From positions 1 to 61,994 of IMG/VR virus record IMGVR_UViG_3300012930_000013: a DNA stretch of 61,994 nucleotides; one strand, given 5' to 3'. The DNA comes from a virus. The notes under the pieces were generated by a model, which ran no database searches, was not told where the DNA came from, and worked only from the letters and a program-made list of their open reading frames with translations. Both the position numbers and the translations under genes were made by a program. Below, piece after piece: positions 1 through 8,785 of this stretch (position 1 is the first letter of the stretch; each line of letters starts with the position of its first letter).

Positions 1-2
1 CG

Positions 3-1193
3 CTCCGCGGAGCGATGCGGCTGACCGGCGGCGACTACTTCGGCTCGACCGCTCGGATGGCGCGCGCGGGTGAGAACCCTGATCCAGACCTCCAGGAGAA
101 TATCCTCGACCAGCTGATGAGCATGTCTGGGGTCCGCGCATGGCTCGCGATGCCGGACGGGCCGGACGCCGACCGCGCGCTCGACCGCATCGCCGGCGTC
201 GCCGCGACCCTCGGCACCGGGCTTTCCCAGCTCAAGATCGCGGCGCTGCTCAAGGCGAAGAAGTCCACGCAGGGTCCGCTGTTCAAGCCGCTGTCGGCCG
301 AGGCGGCTGAGGTCGGTCGCCAGCAAATCGGCTCTTCAGGGGCATCCCCGGAAACAGCGATGGGTCCACGGCGCAGCCAGAGCGAGGCCCAGCGGCCGAG
401 CGGCATCTCATCCATCCAGGAGATCGGGTCGGTTGGGTCGAGCGTGCGAGACCAGGTCAGGCAGTCGCAGGCGGACGAGCTCGTCCGCCAGGCGATCGCT
501 CACCCGCTGGCCGGCGACCCGTTCGGTACTGGTCGCGGCTCTGGCTCTCGGATGGCGCCGATGTCCGGCGGCGCCGCGAGCTCGGGCTACCAGGGGTTCG
601 TGATGCAGAAGTTCGGCAGCCCGCTGGCGGGGCGATCGCCTCACCCTGGGGTCGACCTCGCGTTCCCCCCCGGGACCGCGGTGACGGCTCCGGTCGACGG
701 GGTCATCACTCACATCCGCGACGGGTCGGGCATGGAGGCGGGGAAGGCCGTCCACATCCGCGCGGACGACGGCTCGGAGTGGAAGCTCTACCACATCGAC
801 CCCAAGACTTTCCCGGCCGGGCTGCGCGTCGGTCAGCGGATCGCGAAGGGCACGCCGCTCGGGAAGACGTTCGACTTCCCGGCGTGGAAGGACACCGGCG
901 TCCGCACCCACCTGCACGTCGGCCACGTCGGGGCGTCGGGCGCGCTGCTCGACCCGATGGGGCCCGGTGGGATCTCACCCGGAGCGCTGACCGGAGGAGC
1001 ATCGCCGTCCGCGGCCTCGTTGGGCGGAAGCGGTGGGTCCAGCGGGCTGGCCGGCGGCGCCGCGTCTCACGTGACGGCCGACGTCCACGTCCACGTCCAC
1101 CAGGACCAGTCTGGACGCCCGGTGGCCCGCGTGCGCGCCCCGACACCAGCGATCACCAGCTCGCCGGGTCAGCTCTTCGGGGGCACCAGGTGA
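3..1193 (+). CDS. Tail-associated M23 (LytM-type) peptidoglycan endopeptidase, 5' end off window
   Basis: The frame is open to the left edge, so the first visible ATG (15) need not be the start and the N-terminus may be missing. Counting from that ATG, residues ~195-315 form an M23 zinc metallopeptidase domain: H210 and D214 (HPGVD) and the H299-L-H301 pair are the usual metal-binding and catalytic signatures. Such enzymes cut peptide cross-links in cell-wall peptidoglycan, and in virions they open a local hole for the tail tube. The C-terminus is Gly/Ser-rich and has a run of alternating Val-His (VHVHVH). Position just before the baseplate hub genes suggests the C-terminal end of a tape-measure protein or a tail-lysin. 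It overlaps the next gene by GTGA. Confidence 0.85.
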   Translation, partial: LRGAMRLTGGDYFGSTARMARAGENPDPDLQENILDQLMSMSGVRAWLAMPDGPDADRALDRIAGVAATLGTGLSQLKIAALLKAKKSTQGPLFKPLSAEAAEVGRQQIGSSGASPETAMGPRRSQSEAQRPSGISSIQEIGSVGSSVRDQVRQSQADELVRQAIAHPLAGDPFGTGRGSGSRMAPMSGGAASSGYQGFVMQKFGSPLAGRSPHPGVDLAFPPGTAVTAPVDGVITHIRDGSGMEAGKAVHIRADDGSEWKLYHIDPKTFPAGLRVGQRIAKGTPLGKTFDFPAWKDTGVRTHLHVGHVGASGALLDPMGPGGISPGALTGGASPSAASLGGSGGSSGLAGGAASHVTADVHVHVHQDQSGRPVARVRAPTPAITSSPGQLFGGTR

Positions 1194-2863
1194 CCCGCAA
1201 GGTCGTCGCGTCAACCGGCGACGTGCGCGACGTCAACTGCACGTGCGACGTCCTCCACGTCGCGCGGAGCGCGCAGTTCAACGTCGGTGACGTGCTGAAG
1301 CAGATCGTCGTCGCCCAGGGTCTCCTGGCGACCGGCTCGACCCTGCCGGCGAACGTCAACCAGGCGTACGGCGGTCAGGGAGGTACGGCCTGGCTCGGGG
1401 AGGGCTCGAGCGACGTCATGGCCGCCTCGTGGTCGAAGGACGTCGACGGCGTGGTCGGGACGCTGTCACTCCACCTCAAGCCGCGCACGCGGTACCTGGA
1501 GACGATCCTGCCGGGCGACCTCCTGGTCGTGTTCATGAGCGACGTGGGTGGCTACGACCCGAACCAGCGGTTCGCCGGGACCCTGGTGTCGACCGTGGTG
1601 GTCGACCGCGTCGCCGAGGACACGACCATCCAGAAGATGGCGACCGTCGACACCATCACCGTCACCGCGCGCGACCTCGCCGTCGTGCTGTCGGAGTCGT
1701 CGACGGTGTTCGACCAGGCGTTCGCTCAGATCGAGAACGCCGCGTTCACCGGCGACTTTATCGGGAGGTTGTTCGGCGAGAAGAAGCAGCTCGCCCTGAG
1801 CCCGCTGGAGAACGTGCTCGTCCTCCTCCTGCTGCTCTACGACGCCGACGAGACGGGGAGCAAGCTCACGGGTCTGCAGTGGCGGATGTCGGGGTCCACG
1901 TCTGGTGACCTCTCTCAGCTGGTGTCGCTCATCGACGTCACGACCTTCGTCCAGAAGCCGCTGCCGTTCTACGCCGTCGCCGAGCCACCTGGCATTATTC
2001 AGGCAGGCAACGTGTGGTCGCTGCTCGAGAGCTACTCGAACCCGCTGGTCAACGAGTTCTTCGTCGACGTCAGGGACAACACCTTCTTCGAGCAGGAGTT
2101 CCTGAGCAGCCGAGGGTTCGCCGCGGAGTCGACGTACTTCTCCAGCAACCCCGGCGACGTCGCGTCCCAGCTCACCACGGTGTCCGACGTCCTCGAGAGC
2201 AGGGTGTTCGGGAACACCCCGGCCGCCAACACCTCGACGCCGGCGCTGGTGTTCCGCCAGCGCCCGTACGACGACGACGCGTTCAACATGCTGCCGACGA
2301 CCGCGGTCGACTCGACCGAGGTGGAGGCGTTCTCGATCGCGCGCTCCTCGCACGACGTCGTCAACTGGTTCCGCGTCAAGTTCCCCGGTCTCGACGTCAA
2401 GCTCCAGGAGCTGGTCGCCGGGATCCGGATGGTCCCGCAGTCGGTGGCCAAGTTCGGCTTCCGCCGCATGGAGGCCGAGACGCGGTACATGTTCGCGTCG
2501 AGCGCGGCGTCGACCACGTTCAGCCAGGGCAGCACGAAAGCCGACTTCGGCGACGTGTTCCGCGGGTACATCGGCCTGCTGTCGGCATGGTACGGGCAGA
2601 ACGAGTACTGGTACGCAGGTCAGATCACGACGCGGTTCATACCGGCTATCAGGGTCGGCACGCGCCTCCGCCTGAGCCGCCGCGGCCTGACCTACGACTT
2701 CTACGTCCAGGGCCTGCAGCACAGCTTCAGCAAGGAGCCTGGCGCGAGTCGCAGCTCGTTCACCTTGACGCGCGGCCGGGTGGTCGACGGCGCCACCGTG
2801 CCGTCGGTCTCCGTGGCGGACTTCCAGCACGACGGGTTCGACGTGCAGGCGGGTGCCCAGTGA
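1190..2863 (+). CDS. Baseplate hub-like structural protein
   Basis: 557 aa from a GTG that overlaps the stop of the M23 gene (GTGA); the longer frame upstream is only a shadow of that gene. No catalytic motif is visible. The C-terminal part (GTRLRLSRRGLTYDFYVQG, then a Gly/Ser linker and a beta segment) resembles the end of gpD/gp27-type hub proteins, where a beta-barrel domain precedes the tail spike gene. The order M23 peptidase, hub, spike, gp25, baseplate J is the usual order of contractile-tail baseplate operons, which supports the call more than sequence does. It could also be another baseplate wedge component. Confidence 0.55.
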   Translation: MTRKVVASTGDVRDVNCTCDVLHVARSAQFNVGDVLKQIVVAQGLLATGSTLPANVNQAYGGQGGTAWLGEGSSDVMAASWSKDVDGVVGTLSLHLKPRTRYLETILPGDLLVVFMSDVGGYDPNQRFAGTLVSTVVVDRVAEDTTIQKMATVDTITVTARDLAVVLSESSTVFDQAFAQIENAAFTGDFIGRLFGEKKQLALSPLENVLVLLLLLYDADETGSKLTGLQWRMSGSTSGDLSQLVSLIDVTTFVQKPLPFYAVAEPPGIIQAGNVWSLLESYSNPLVNEFFVDVRDNTFFEQEFLSSRGFAAESTYFSSNPGDVASQLTTVSDVLESRVFGNTPAANTSTPALVFRQRPYDDDAFNMLPTTAVDSTEVEAFSIARSSHDVVNWFRVKFPGLDVKLQELVAGIRMVPQSVAKFGFRRMEAETRYMFASSAASTTFSQGSTKADFGDVFRGYIGLLSAWYGQNEYWYAGQITTRFIPAIRVGTRLRLSRRGLTYDFYVQGLQHSFSKEPGASRSSFTLTRGRVVDGATVPSVSVADFQHDGFDVQAGAQ

Positions 2864-3684
2864 GCGAGTGGTCTCACGACGGGCACCCGATCCAGGCCGG
2901 GCTCGGGCGCGCCGACTACATGCTGACCGGGCAGCGCGCGCACTTCTCGGCCGCCGACCTGCGCGAGATGGTCGTGGTCGCGCGGTACTACGTCGACGAC
3001 CCGCGCAACAGGTCGAAGCGGTTCGTCGAGTACACGTGCCGCGACCTCCACACGGGCGAGCCGTATCCCGGCTGCAGGCAGCTCTCCCAGATGGGAGGAG
3101 TCGAGGACGGTGACGACGACACGCTCCGACCGACGACGTCGTTCCTGCCCGGGACCACGGGGACCACCGGGGCCCTGGTCAACGAGCACACCCCGGCGAA
3201 GGACGTCGACGGCGACCAGGTGCTCGTCGGGTTCATCTCCGGGTCCCGGTCGCGCCCCGTGATCGTCGGCGTGTTCCGGCACTCCGGGTCGCAGTACGGA
3301 GCCTCCGCGACCGAGGGCGAGCGTCGCCTGACCCGGCACAAGGGGACGACCATCGAGGTCAACCAGCTCGGCGAGTACACGATCCGTCACAAGAGCGGAT
3401 CGGTGCTCGCGCTGCTCGACAGCGGCGACGTCCAGGTCCGCCCCGCGGCGAACAAGAAGCTGTTCCACGGCGACGTCGGCGCCACCGAGAACCACATGCT
3501 CGGCCAGCAGACCAAGCAGTTCCTCTCGGACCTCATCGACGCGCTCCTCGCCGCGACCTACCCGACCGGCGTCGGCCCGACTGGGCCGATGCTGCCGCCG
3601 TCGCAGGTCCAGCTGCAGGTGCTGAAGGCCAACCTCGACGACCTCCTGAGCGACATGGCCTTCACGCAGAAGGACCAGACCTGA
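2860..3684 (+). CDS. Baseplate spike protein, gpV/gp5 OB-fold type
   Basis: 274 aa, GTG start overlapping the hub stop (GTGA). The middle holds the pattern of phage spike OB-folds: G-D-Q-V-L-V-G-F followed by R-P-V-I-V-G-V-F. After this comes a beta-rich stretch (TTIEVNQLGEYTIRHKSG) like the start of the triple-stranded beta-helix of gpV or gp5. The C-terminus (last ~65 residues) is helical rather than a metal-tipped needle, which is unusual for the family. It should sit at the tip of the tail tube and pierce the outer cell layer. It is co-translated with both neighbours (GTGA and TGATG overlaps). Confidence 0.75.
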   Translation: MSEWSHDGHPIQAGLGRADYMLTGQRAHFSAADLREMVVVARYYVDDPRNRSKRFVEYTCRDLHTGEPYPGCRQLSQMGGVEDGDDDTLRPTTSFLPGTTGTTGALVNEHTPAKDVDGDQVLVGFISGSRSRPVIVGVFRHSGSQYGASATEGERRLTRHKGTTIEVNQLGEYTIRHKSGSVLALLDSGDVQVRPAANKKLFHGDVGATENHMLGQQTKQFLSDLIDALLAATYPTGVGPTGPMLPPSQVQLQVLKANLDDLLSDMAFTQKDQT

Positions 3685-4160
3685 TGGCGACCTCGTCGTC
3701 CACGCTCGCGGCCCAGCTGCTCACGCTCGTGCCGGCAGCAGACGAGGCCGCCGCGGTGGTCACGCTGTCGAGCGCGTACGCCGTCTTCGCCTCCGGCGCC
3801 GTCGCCGGCGCCGTCCCGATCACCGCCGCCGGGGTCGCTCTCGGGAAGACCGCGATGCAGGCGGCGCTCGTCGGGATGAGCACCTCGGGCAGCGGGGTCT
3901 CCGTGCTGGTGTCCGCGACGCAGGCGTTCTGGAGCGCGGTGGCCGGCGGCCTGGCATCGTCGTTCTCCGGCGCGACCGCGGTCGTGCCGCCTCCGCACGC
4001 CGGGCTCGCCGCGCTGCTGGCGTCGACGTTCTCGACCAACACGGCGTCGAGCGCGTCCCTGCCGTCCGCGACCTCCGCCGTCGCGGACGACCTTTACAGC
4101 CAAGTGATCGTCGGAGGTAGTGTAACGTTCCCGGGCCCGGTGACCTCTCCCATCACGTGA
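3684..4160 (+). CDS. Ala-rich small virion protein
   Basis: 158 aa, very rich in Ala, Ser and Val, with long hydrophobic stretches (around residues 30-60) but no clean membrane-protein pattern. It lies between spike and gp25-like genes and shares the TGATG junction with the spike gene, so it is most likely a baseplate or tail component. I recognise no family. The Ala/Ser-rich composition with a C-terminal VIVGGSVTFPGP tail resembles small structural proteins encoded in the same place in other myoviruses. Confidence 0.5.
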   Translation: MATSSSTLAAQLLTLVPAADEAAAVVTLSSAYAVFASGAVAGAVPITAAGVALGKTAMQAALVGMSTSGSGVSVLVSATQAFWSAVAGGLASSFSGATAVVPPPHAGLAALLASTFSTNTASSASLPSATSAVADDLYSQVIVGGSVTFPGPVTSPIT

Positions 4161-4167
4161 GACCACG

Positions 4168-6324
4168 ATGACGAACACCGCATTCATCTCCGCGCAGCAG
4201 CCCGACGGGTCCGTCGGGAGGCGCTACGCGAAGGCGTTCAGGTACGCGTTCGCGATGCTGCGGGCAGGGGAGGACCTGACGTCGCTGGACTCCGGTGGTG
4301 GACCAGCCGCCGGTCTCATCGACGAGGGCAGGTTCGTCGTGGTCACGATGCCTCAGGAGCTGAGCATGCGCGGTCCGTTCGCGACCGCGGTGACCGTGAT
4401 GCAGGACGGAGGCAAGGTGGTCGAGTCCCGCGGCCAGGTCCTCCGGCCCGGCGCGATCTCCGGCACCACCGGGTTCCTCCCTCCGAGGGCGTCGGTGCCG
4501 CTGCAGGCCACGTCCGGGCGGCTCGTCCCGAACGTCTCGGACCTCGACGGTCAGCTCGGAGCGGTCTCCGGGTACCTGGCGTTCCGGCGGCTCCGCTACT
4601 TGTTCGACCTGTACGGCGACGAGCGCCGCCGCGGTAACCTGGACGTCGCCTTCTACTTCTTCGACTACAAGTCCGACGACTTCTGGCGGATCGAGCCGCA
4701 GACGTTCGACGTGCAGCGGACGAGCCGCCGGCCGATGTCGTACAGCTTCAGCTGCAACTTCGATTGCCTCGAGCGCGCCGACCCGACCGCGAGCCAGGAC
4801 GCGTCCAGCTTCGGGGCCAGCCCGATCTCTTCGTCGAACGCGCGGGTCAACACGAGCAACGCAGGTGGGGCGCTATCCAAGGTCGCCGGTGGCGCCTCGG
4901 CAGCGTCGAAGTCGGCGATCTTGTCGACGGTGTCGCGGTTCGCCGACATGGTCACGAGCGGTCTCGACTTCCTCAAGTTCTGCGACGCGGTCGTCCAGCG
5001 CGCGTTCCAGTCGACGCTCAACCAGCTGGACAACGTAGTCGGATTTTTCGCTAACGTGCACGACACGTTCTTCACGTTGCTGAACACCGCTCCGACGCTG
5101 ATGGCTCAGCTCAGCAGCTCGCTGGCCGGGTTGTTCAGCACCATCCACAAATTTGCGCCAGACAACATCGCGCAGGAGATCAACGCGTGGGCGCTGGAGG
5201 TGACAGTCCTCTCCGACCACATGGCGGTCCAGATCGGCGTCCTCAACGCGTCGCAGCCGCAGCGCGACGTCGTGGCGACCGACCAGCGGTTCTCGCGGGG
5301 CAGGATGAAGCAGGGGGCCCGCACCGACCTCATGCAGGAGCCCGGCGGCGGGTCGCTGGACGCCAACCCGTTCGTCGGCGCCTCGGGCCTGTCGCTGGTC
5401 ACCGACGTCGACGGGGTCGCCAACACGTCGCAGTACGTCACGGTCGTCATCTCTTACGGTGAGGACGTGTACTCGCTCGCCAGGCGCGTGCTCGGGAAGA
5501 TCGAGCGCTTCGTCGACATCGTGCTGCTCAACCAGCTGGAGTTCCCGTTCATCGTCGCGGACCCGGCCTCGAAGCCTCCGAACACCCTGGCCTGGGGGGA
5601 GAGCATCGTGGTCCCCGCCGCGACCTCCGCGCCGTCCGTCGTGGTGCCCGCGGCGGGTCGCGACGTCTCGATCCCGGCTGCGTCTGGCACCGTGGACCTG
5701 GCGTCGCTCCCGAGCCAGCTCTCCGACAGCACGGCGAGCTGGTTGACCAACCAGTGGGTCGGGTACTCGGTCACCGTGGCGACCGGAGCGCTGAGCCAGA
5801 CGCTGATCTGCAATGGCAACACCGACAGCGTGCTCACCTTGAACGGTAACTGGAGCGTGACGGTAACACCCAACGTCACGACGTACTCGATCACCTACGT
5901 CCGCTTCGACCCTCGTCGCCCGGCTGACCAGGAGACGCAGGCGTACGGCGTCGACCTGCTCGCCGTGTTCGGCCCCGACGGCCGCTGCGACGCGGCGCTC
6001 GGCCCGACGGGCGACCTCGCGACCGTGCGCGGCCTCGACAACCTCTTCCAGGCGATCACGATCCGGTCGCGCACGCCGCTCGGCGCGCACCCGTTTCACA
6101 GGCAGTTCGGCACGCCGGCCCCGATCGGCCGACCATTCACCGCAGACGTCGCGGCGCTCTACTCGTTCTTCATCCGCCGGTCGTGGTTGTCTGACCCGCG
6201 GATCGAGAGGGTCCGCAACGTCCAGGTCAACGACGTCGGCGACACGCTGACGCTGAGCGCCGAGCTCCAGCCGGTCGGCACGCGCTCGGCGCGGTCGTTC
6301 AGCGTCCAGGTCGGAGGAGGGTGA
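4168..6324 (+). CDS. Baseplate protein with LysM (gp53-like) and gp25-like wedge domains
   Basis: 718 aa. Three parts are visible. Residues 1-190 are a beta-rich domain. About 190-410 is helical and Ala/Ser-rich. From ~424 to 490 comes a LysM-like segment (GEDVYSLARRVLG, then VLLNQLEFPFI and a closing GESIVVPA), as in gp53-type wedge proteins. Residues ~590-718 match the gp25/gpW family: the IRSRTPLGAHPFHRQFGTP block, then a strand pair ending in SVQVGGG. In P2- or T4-like phages these are usually separate genes, so this is a fusion. It should form part of the inner baseplate ring that contacts the sheath. The next gene starts 2 bases after its stop. Confidence 0.75.
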   Translation: MTNTAFISAQQPDGSVGRRYAKAFRYAFAMLRAGEDLTSLDSGGGPAAGLIDEGRFVVVTMPQELSMRGPFATAVTVMQDGGKVVESRGQVLRPGAISGTTGFLPPRASVPLQATSGRLVPNVSDLDGQLGAVSGYLAFRRLRYLFDLYGDERRRGNLDVAFYFFDYKSDDFWRIEPQTFDVQRTSRRPMSYSFSCNFDCLERADPTASQDASSFGASPISSSNARVNTSNAGGALSKVAGGASAASKSAILSTVSRFADMVTSGLDFLKFCDAVVQRAFQSTLNQLDNVVGFFANVHDTFFTLLNTAPTLMAQLSSSLAGLFSTIHKFAPDNIAQEINAWALEVTVLSDHMAVQIGVLNASQPQRDVVATDQRFSRGRMKQGARTDLMQEPGGGSLDANPFVGASGLSLVTDVDGVANTSQYVTVVISYGEDVYSLARRVLGKIERFVDIVLLNQLEFPFIVADPASKPPNTLAWGESIVVPAATSAPSVVVPAAGRDVSIPAASGTVDLASLPSQLSDSTASWLTNQWVGYSVTVATGALSQTLICNGNTDSVLTLNGNWSVTVTPNVTTYSITYVRFDPRRPADQETQAYGVDLLAVFGPDGRCDAALGPTGDLATVRGLDNLFQAITIRSRTPLGAHPFHRQFGTPAPIGRPFTADVAALYSFFIRRSWLSDPRIERVRNVQVNDVGDTLTLSAELQPVGTRSARSFSVQVGGG

Positions 6325-6325
6325 C

Positions 6326-8446
6326 GTGCCGACTGCCCTGAGGTACCTGACCTACCCGGAGGTCCTGGCGAACATGGTCGCTCACGCCCAGGCTCCGGCC
6401 GCCGCGGGTGGGGTCCAGTCAGTCATCGACCTCACCCCAGGATCCTTCTTCTTGACGTTGCTCGAGTGCGCTGCCCTGTCCGATGCGGACACGTACGTTC
6501 AGATGAGCAGGATCCCGAACCTGTTCTCGCTCGATTCATGTCGCGGGGACGACCTCGACCAGCGCGCGATCGAGATGGGTTCTGACACCCTGACCGTGCT
6601 GCGTCGCCGCCCGGCCAACACGAGCGTCACGGCGATCGTGGTCGGCAACGGCACGTTCCTCCAGACCACCGCGGTGTTCGCCGACGTGGCTTCCGGGGTG
6701 ACGTCGTTCTCGGTGGTTGACGCGTCGGCGTTCCCCGCTTCTGGCGCGCTCACCATCAACGCGGGCGCGCCGAACGAGGAGGACCTGGTCTACACGAGGT
6801 CGGGTAACGTCGTCACGGTGGTGCTGTCCGGGACGACGGCGACGTCCCTGCAGCGGAGCCACGCGGCCGGCGAGGTGGTGGCGAGCGTGTCGATCCGGTC
6901 GACCCTCGCGGCGCCGGTCAACGCCGGCGCCGCGTCCGCTACCCTGCTCGCCGGCACCGGCGCGGCGTGGGCGGCCTCCGGGACGGTCATCTTCGACAGG
7001 TCGTCCGGGACGCAGGAGAAGATCGCGTTCACGCGCGCCGCCGACGTCTTGACGCTCGGGACGACGACCACGTTCGCGCACGTGTCCGGCGCGGTTGTGG
7101 TCCAGAGCACCGACGGGGTTGACCACGCGATCCCGAGCGGCTCTCAGCCGTTCGCCCCGCCCACCGCGTCCAGCGCGCAGGTCAACTTCACGGTGAGGCA
7201 GGCGGGCACGCTGTTCGACGGTGACTTCGTCAGCGGGCTCATCCCGGTCGAGAGCGTGCTGGCGGGCACGTCGACGCGGGTCGGTTCCGGTCAGATCTCA
7301 CAGTGGACGAGCCAGCCGTTCACCGGGGCCACCGTCACGAACCCGACCGCGGCCACCCGCGGCGCAGACCGTGAGAAGGACGACCCGTACCGCCAGCGTC
7401 TCAAGAACTTCATCCAGAGCCTGTCTCGAGGAACACCGCTGGCCATCTTGTCGTTCGTCAACGGGCTGACCGACCCGGACACCGGAGCCTCTGTGTCCTT
7501 CGTGCAGATGGTCGAGCCTGTGAGTGCGGGGCCGTCCCTGCTGTACATCACGAACGACACCTCAGGGTTCTCGCTCGGGCAGCTCCCGTTCCTCGGTCGC
7601 GACGTGGTCATCTCCGACGCCTCAGCCGGTGACCGGAGGGGTCGACTCAGCACGTACGGGCCGCCGTACAACTACTCGGTCGCGTCGCCGGTCGCGCCGC
7701 GCCTGTTCTCCAGCGCGGGGACGGTGCGTGGGCAGTCGACGTCCGTCGGGGTCAACTTCCTGGAAGACACCGCGCAGGCCATGACGACGAACGCGTTCGC
7801 CGGCATGTGGCTCAAGACCGTCGACAACGTGTTCCGACAAGTAGCGTCCAACACGGCCGTCAGGTTCGTCCTCACCAGCGGCGACGTGCCCAGCTCGAGC
7901 AGCTACTCCATATACAACTTCGCGGGTAGTCCACTCGTTCCAGGCACTGATTTCATGTTCAACCAGAGCACCGGAGACCTCGAGCTCACCGCCACCCTCG
8001 CGGCGCACGACGGCCTGGTGGCCGCGTCGGACGGAGCCTCACCGTCTCAGGGCGCTTACCTCTACGCGAGCGGGCTCGCGGCGTTCGTGCAGCGCTCGGT
8101 CAACGGGGACCCCGCCGACTTCAACGACTTCCCTGGGTACAGGTCGGCCGGCACGCAGGTGCTGGTCACGGTGCCGAACACCGTCGCGCAGTCGTACGTG
8201 ATCTCGGTTGTCCCCGCATCTGGGTTCACCGTGGCGCAGCTGGTGGCTCCCGTGCAGGTCGCGACGCAGACCACGGTCAACTCGAGTGGGATCGGCGCGA
8301 CGCAGCAGCTCTCCGACCTGATCGTAGCCATCAAGGCCATCCCCGGGGTCGGGGACTTGACGATCATCACGCCGCCGACGAACGTGTCTGTGCCCAGCGG
8401 CACCCTCATCCGGATCACGGCCGACAACGTGGCGGTGCTCGGGTGA
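6326..8446 (+). CDS. Baseplate J-like protein (gp47/gp6 family)
   Basis: 706 aa, GTG start 2 bases after the previous stop. The N-terminus has the family pattern (PGSFFLTLLECAALSDADTY, then a D-D-L-D-Q-R-A box), and the centre has the diagnostic RGADREKDDPYRQRL plus SRGTPLAILSFV region. Baseplate J proteins dimerise to form the wedge arms that tie the hub to the tail fibres. Inserted between the N-terminal box and the core are two immunoglobulin-like or beta repeats (TSFSVVDASAFPASGAL, and a related ATLLAGTGAAWAASGTV). That makes the protein longer than the P2 type. The next gene overlaps by GTGA. Confidence 0.88.
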   Translation: MPTALRYLTYPEVLANMVAHAQAPAAAGGVQSVIDLTPGSFFLTLLECAALSDADTYVQMSRIPNLFSLDSCRGDDLDQRAIEMGSDTLTVLRRRPANTSVTAIVVGNGTFLQTTAVFADVASGVTSFSVVDASAFPASGALTINAGAPNEEDLVYTRSGNVVTVVLSGTTATSLQRSHAAGEVVASVSIRSTLAAPVNAGAASATLLAGTGAAWAASGTVIFDRSSGTQEKIAFTRAADVLTLGTTTTFAHVSGAVVVQSTDGVDHAIPSGSQPFAPPTASSAQVNFTVRQAGTLFDGDFVSGLIPVESVLAGTSTRVGSGQISQWTSQPFTGATVTNPTAATRGADREKDDPYRQRLKNFIQSLSRGTPLAILSFVNGLTDPDTGASVSFVQMVEPVSAGPSLLYITNDTSGFSLGQLPFLGRDVVISDASAGDRRGRLSTYGPPYNYSVASPVAPRLFSSAGTVRGQSTSVGVNFLEDTAQAMTTNAFAGMWLKTVDNVFRQVASNTAVRFVLTSGDVPSSSSYSIYNFAGSPLVPGTDFMFNQSTGDLELTATLAAHDGLVAASDGASPSQGAYLYASGLAAFVQRSVNGDPADFNDFPGYRSAGTQVLVTVPNTVAQSYVISVVPASGFTVAQLVAPVQVATQTTVNSSGIGATQQLSDLIVAIKAIPGVGDLTIITPPTNVSVPSGTLIRITADNVAVLG

Positions 8447-8769
8447 GCATCCCGGTCATCACGATCGTCACCTCGCTCCCTCCGTCGAGCGCGGCCACGC
8501 CAGTCGTCATCACGGTGGTCGGGACGGCGTCGGTGGCGCTCCGGCGCTCTTGGATCAGCGCGGCGTTCCCGGGGATCATCGGGGATGAGGTCATCCACAA
8601 CAGTGACCGTTTTGGTGCATTCTACACGAACGGCACCAATACCCGCGTCAGCATCACGAACGGTTATCAGTACACGATCCTGAGAGATGGAGGGTGGCCG
8701 GTCGGCGCCTTCCCGCTGGCGTCGTCGTTCGCCATCAGCGCGGTAGACACTCTCGGCAACGGGACGTAG
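8443..8769 (+). CDS. Small beta-rich tail protein
   Basis: 108 aa, GTG start overlapping the baseplate J stop. The sequence is mostly alternating hydrophobic and polar residues (short beta strands) with a VISITNGYQYTI-like strand near the middle and no recognisable motif. Placed between baseplate J and the tailspike, it may be an adaptor that anchors the spike to the baseplate. This is inference from position only. Confidence 0.5.
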   Translation: MSIPVITIVTSLPPSSAATPVVITVVGTASVALRRSWISAAFPGIIGDEVIHNSDRFGAFYTNGTNTRVSITNGYQYTILRDGGWPVGAFPLASSFAISAVDTLGNGT

Positions 8770-8785
8770 ATGAAGGAACAGTGCG

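Noticed and set aside
1-14. 14-bp perfect palindrome at the left edge (CGCTCCGCGGAGCG)
   Set aside because: It sits inside the open frame of the M23 gene and at the window edge, so it cannot be told from a coincidence of GC-rich coding sequence.
1466-2830. 454-aa open frame on the - strand opposite the baseplate hub
   Set aside because: High-GC shadow: no ribosome site, composition dominated by Arg/Val/Asp, and the + strand gene has coupled starts and stops.
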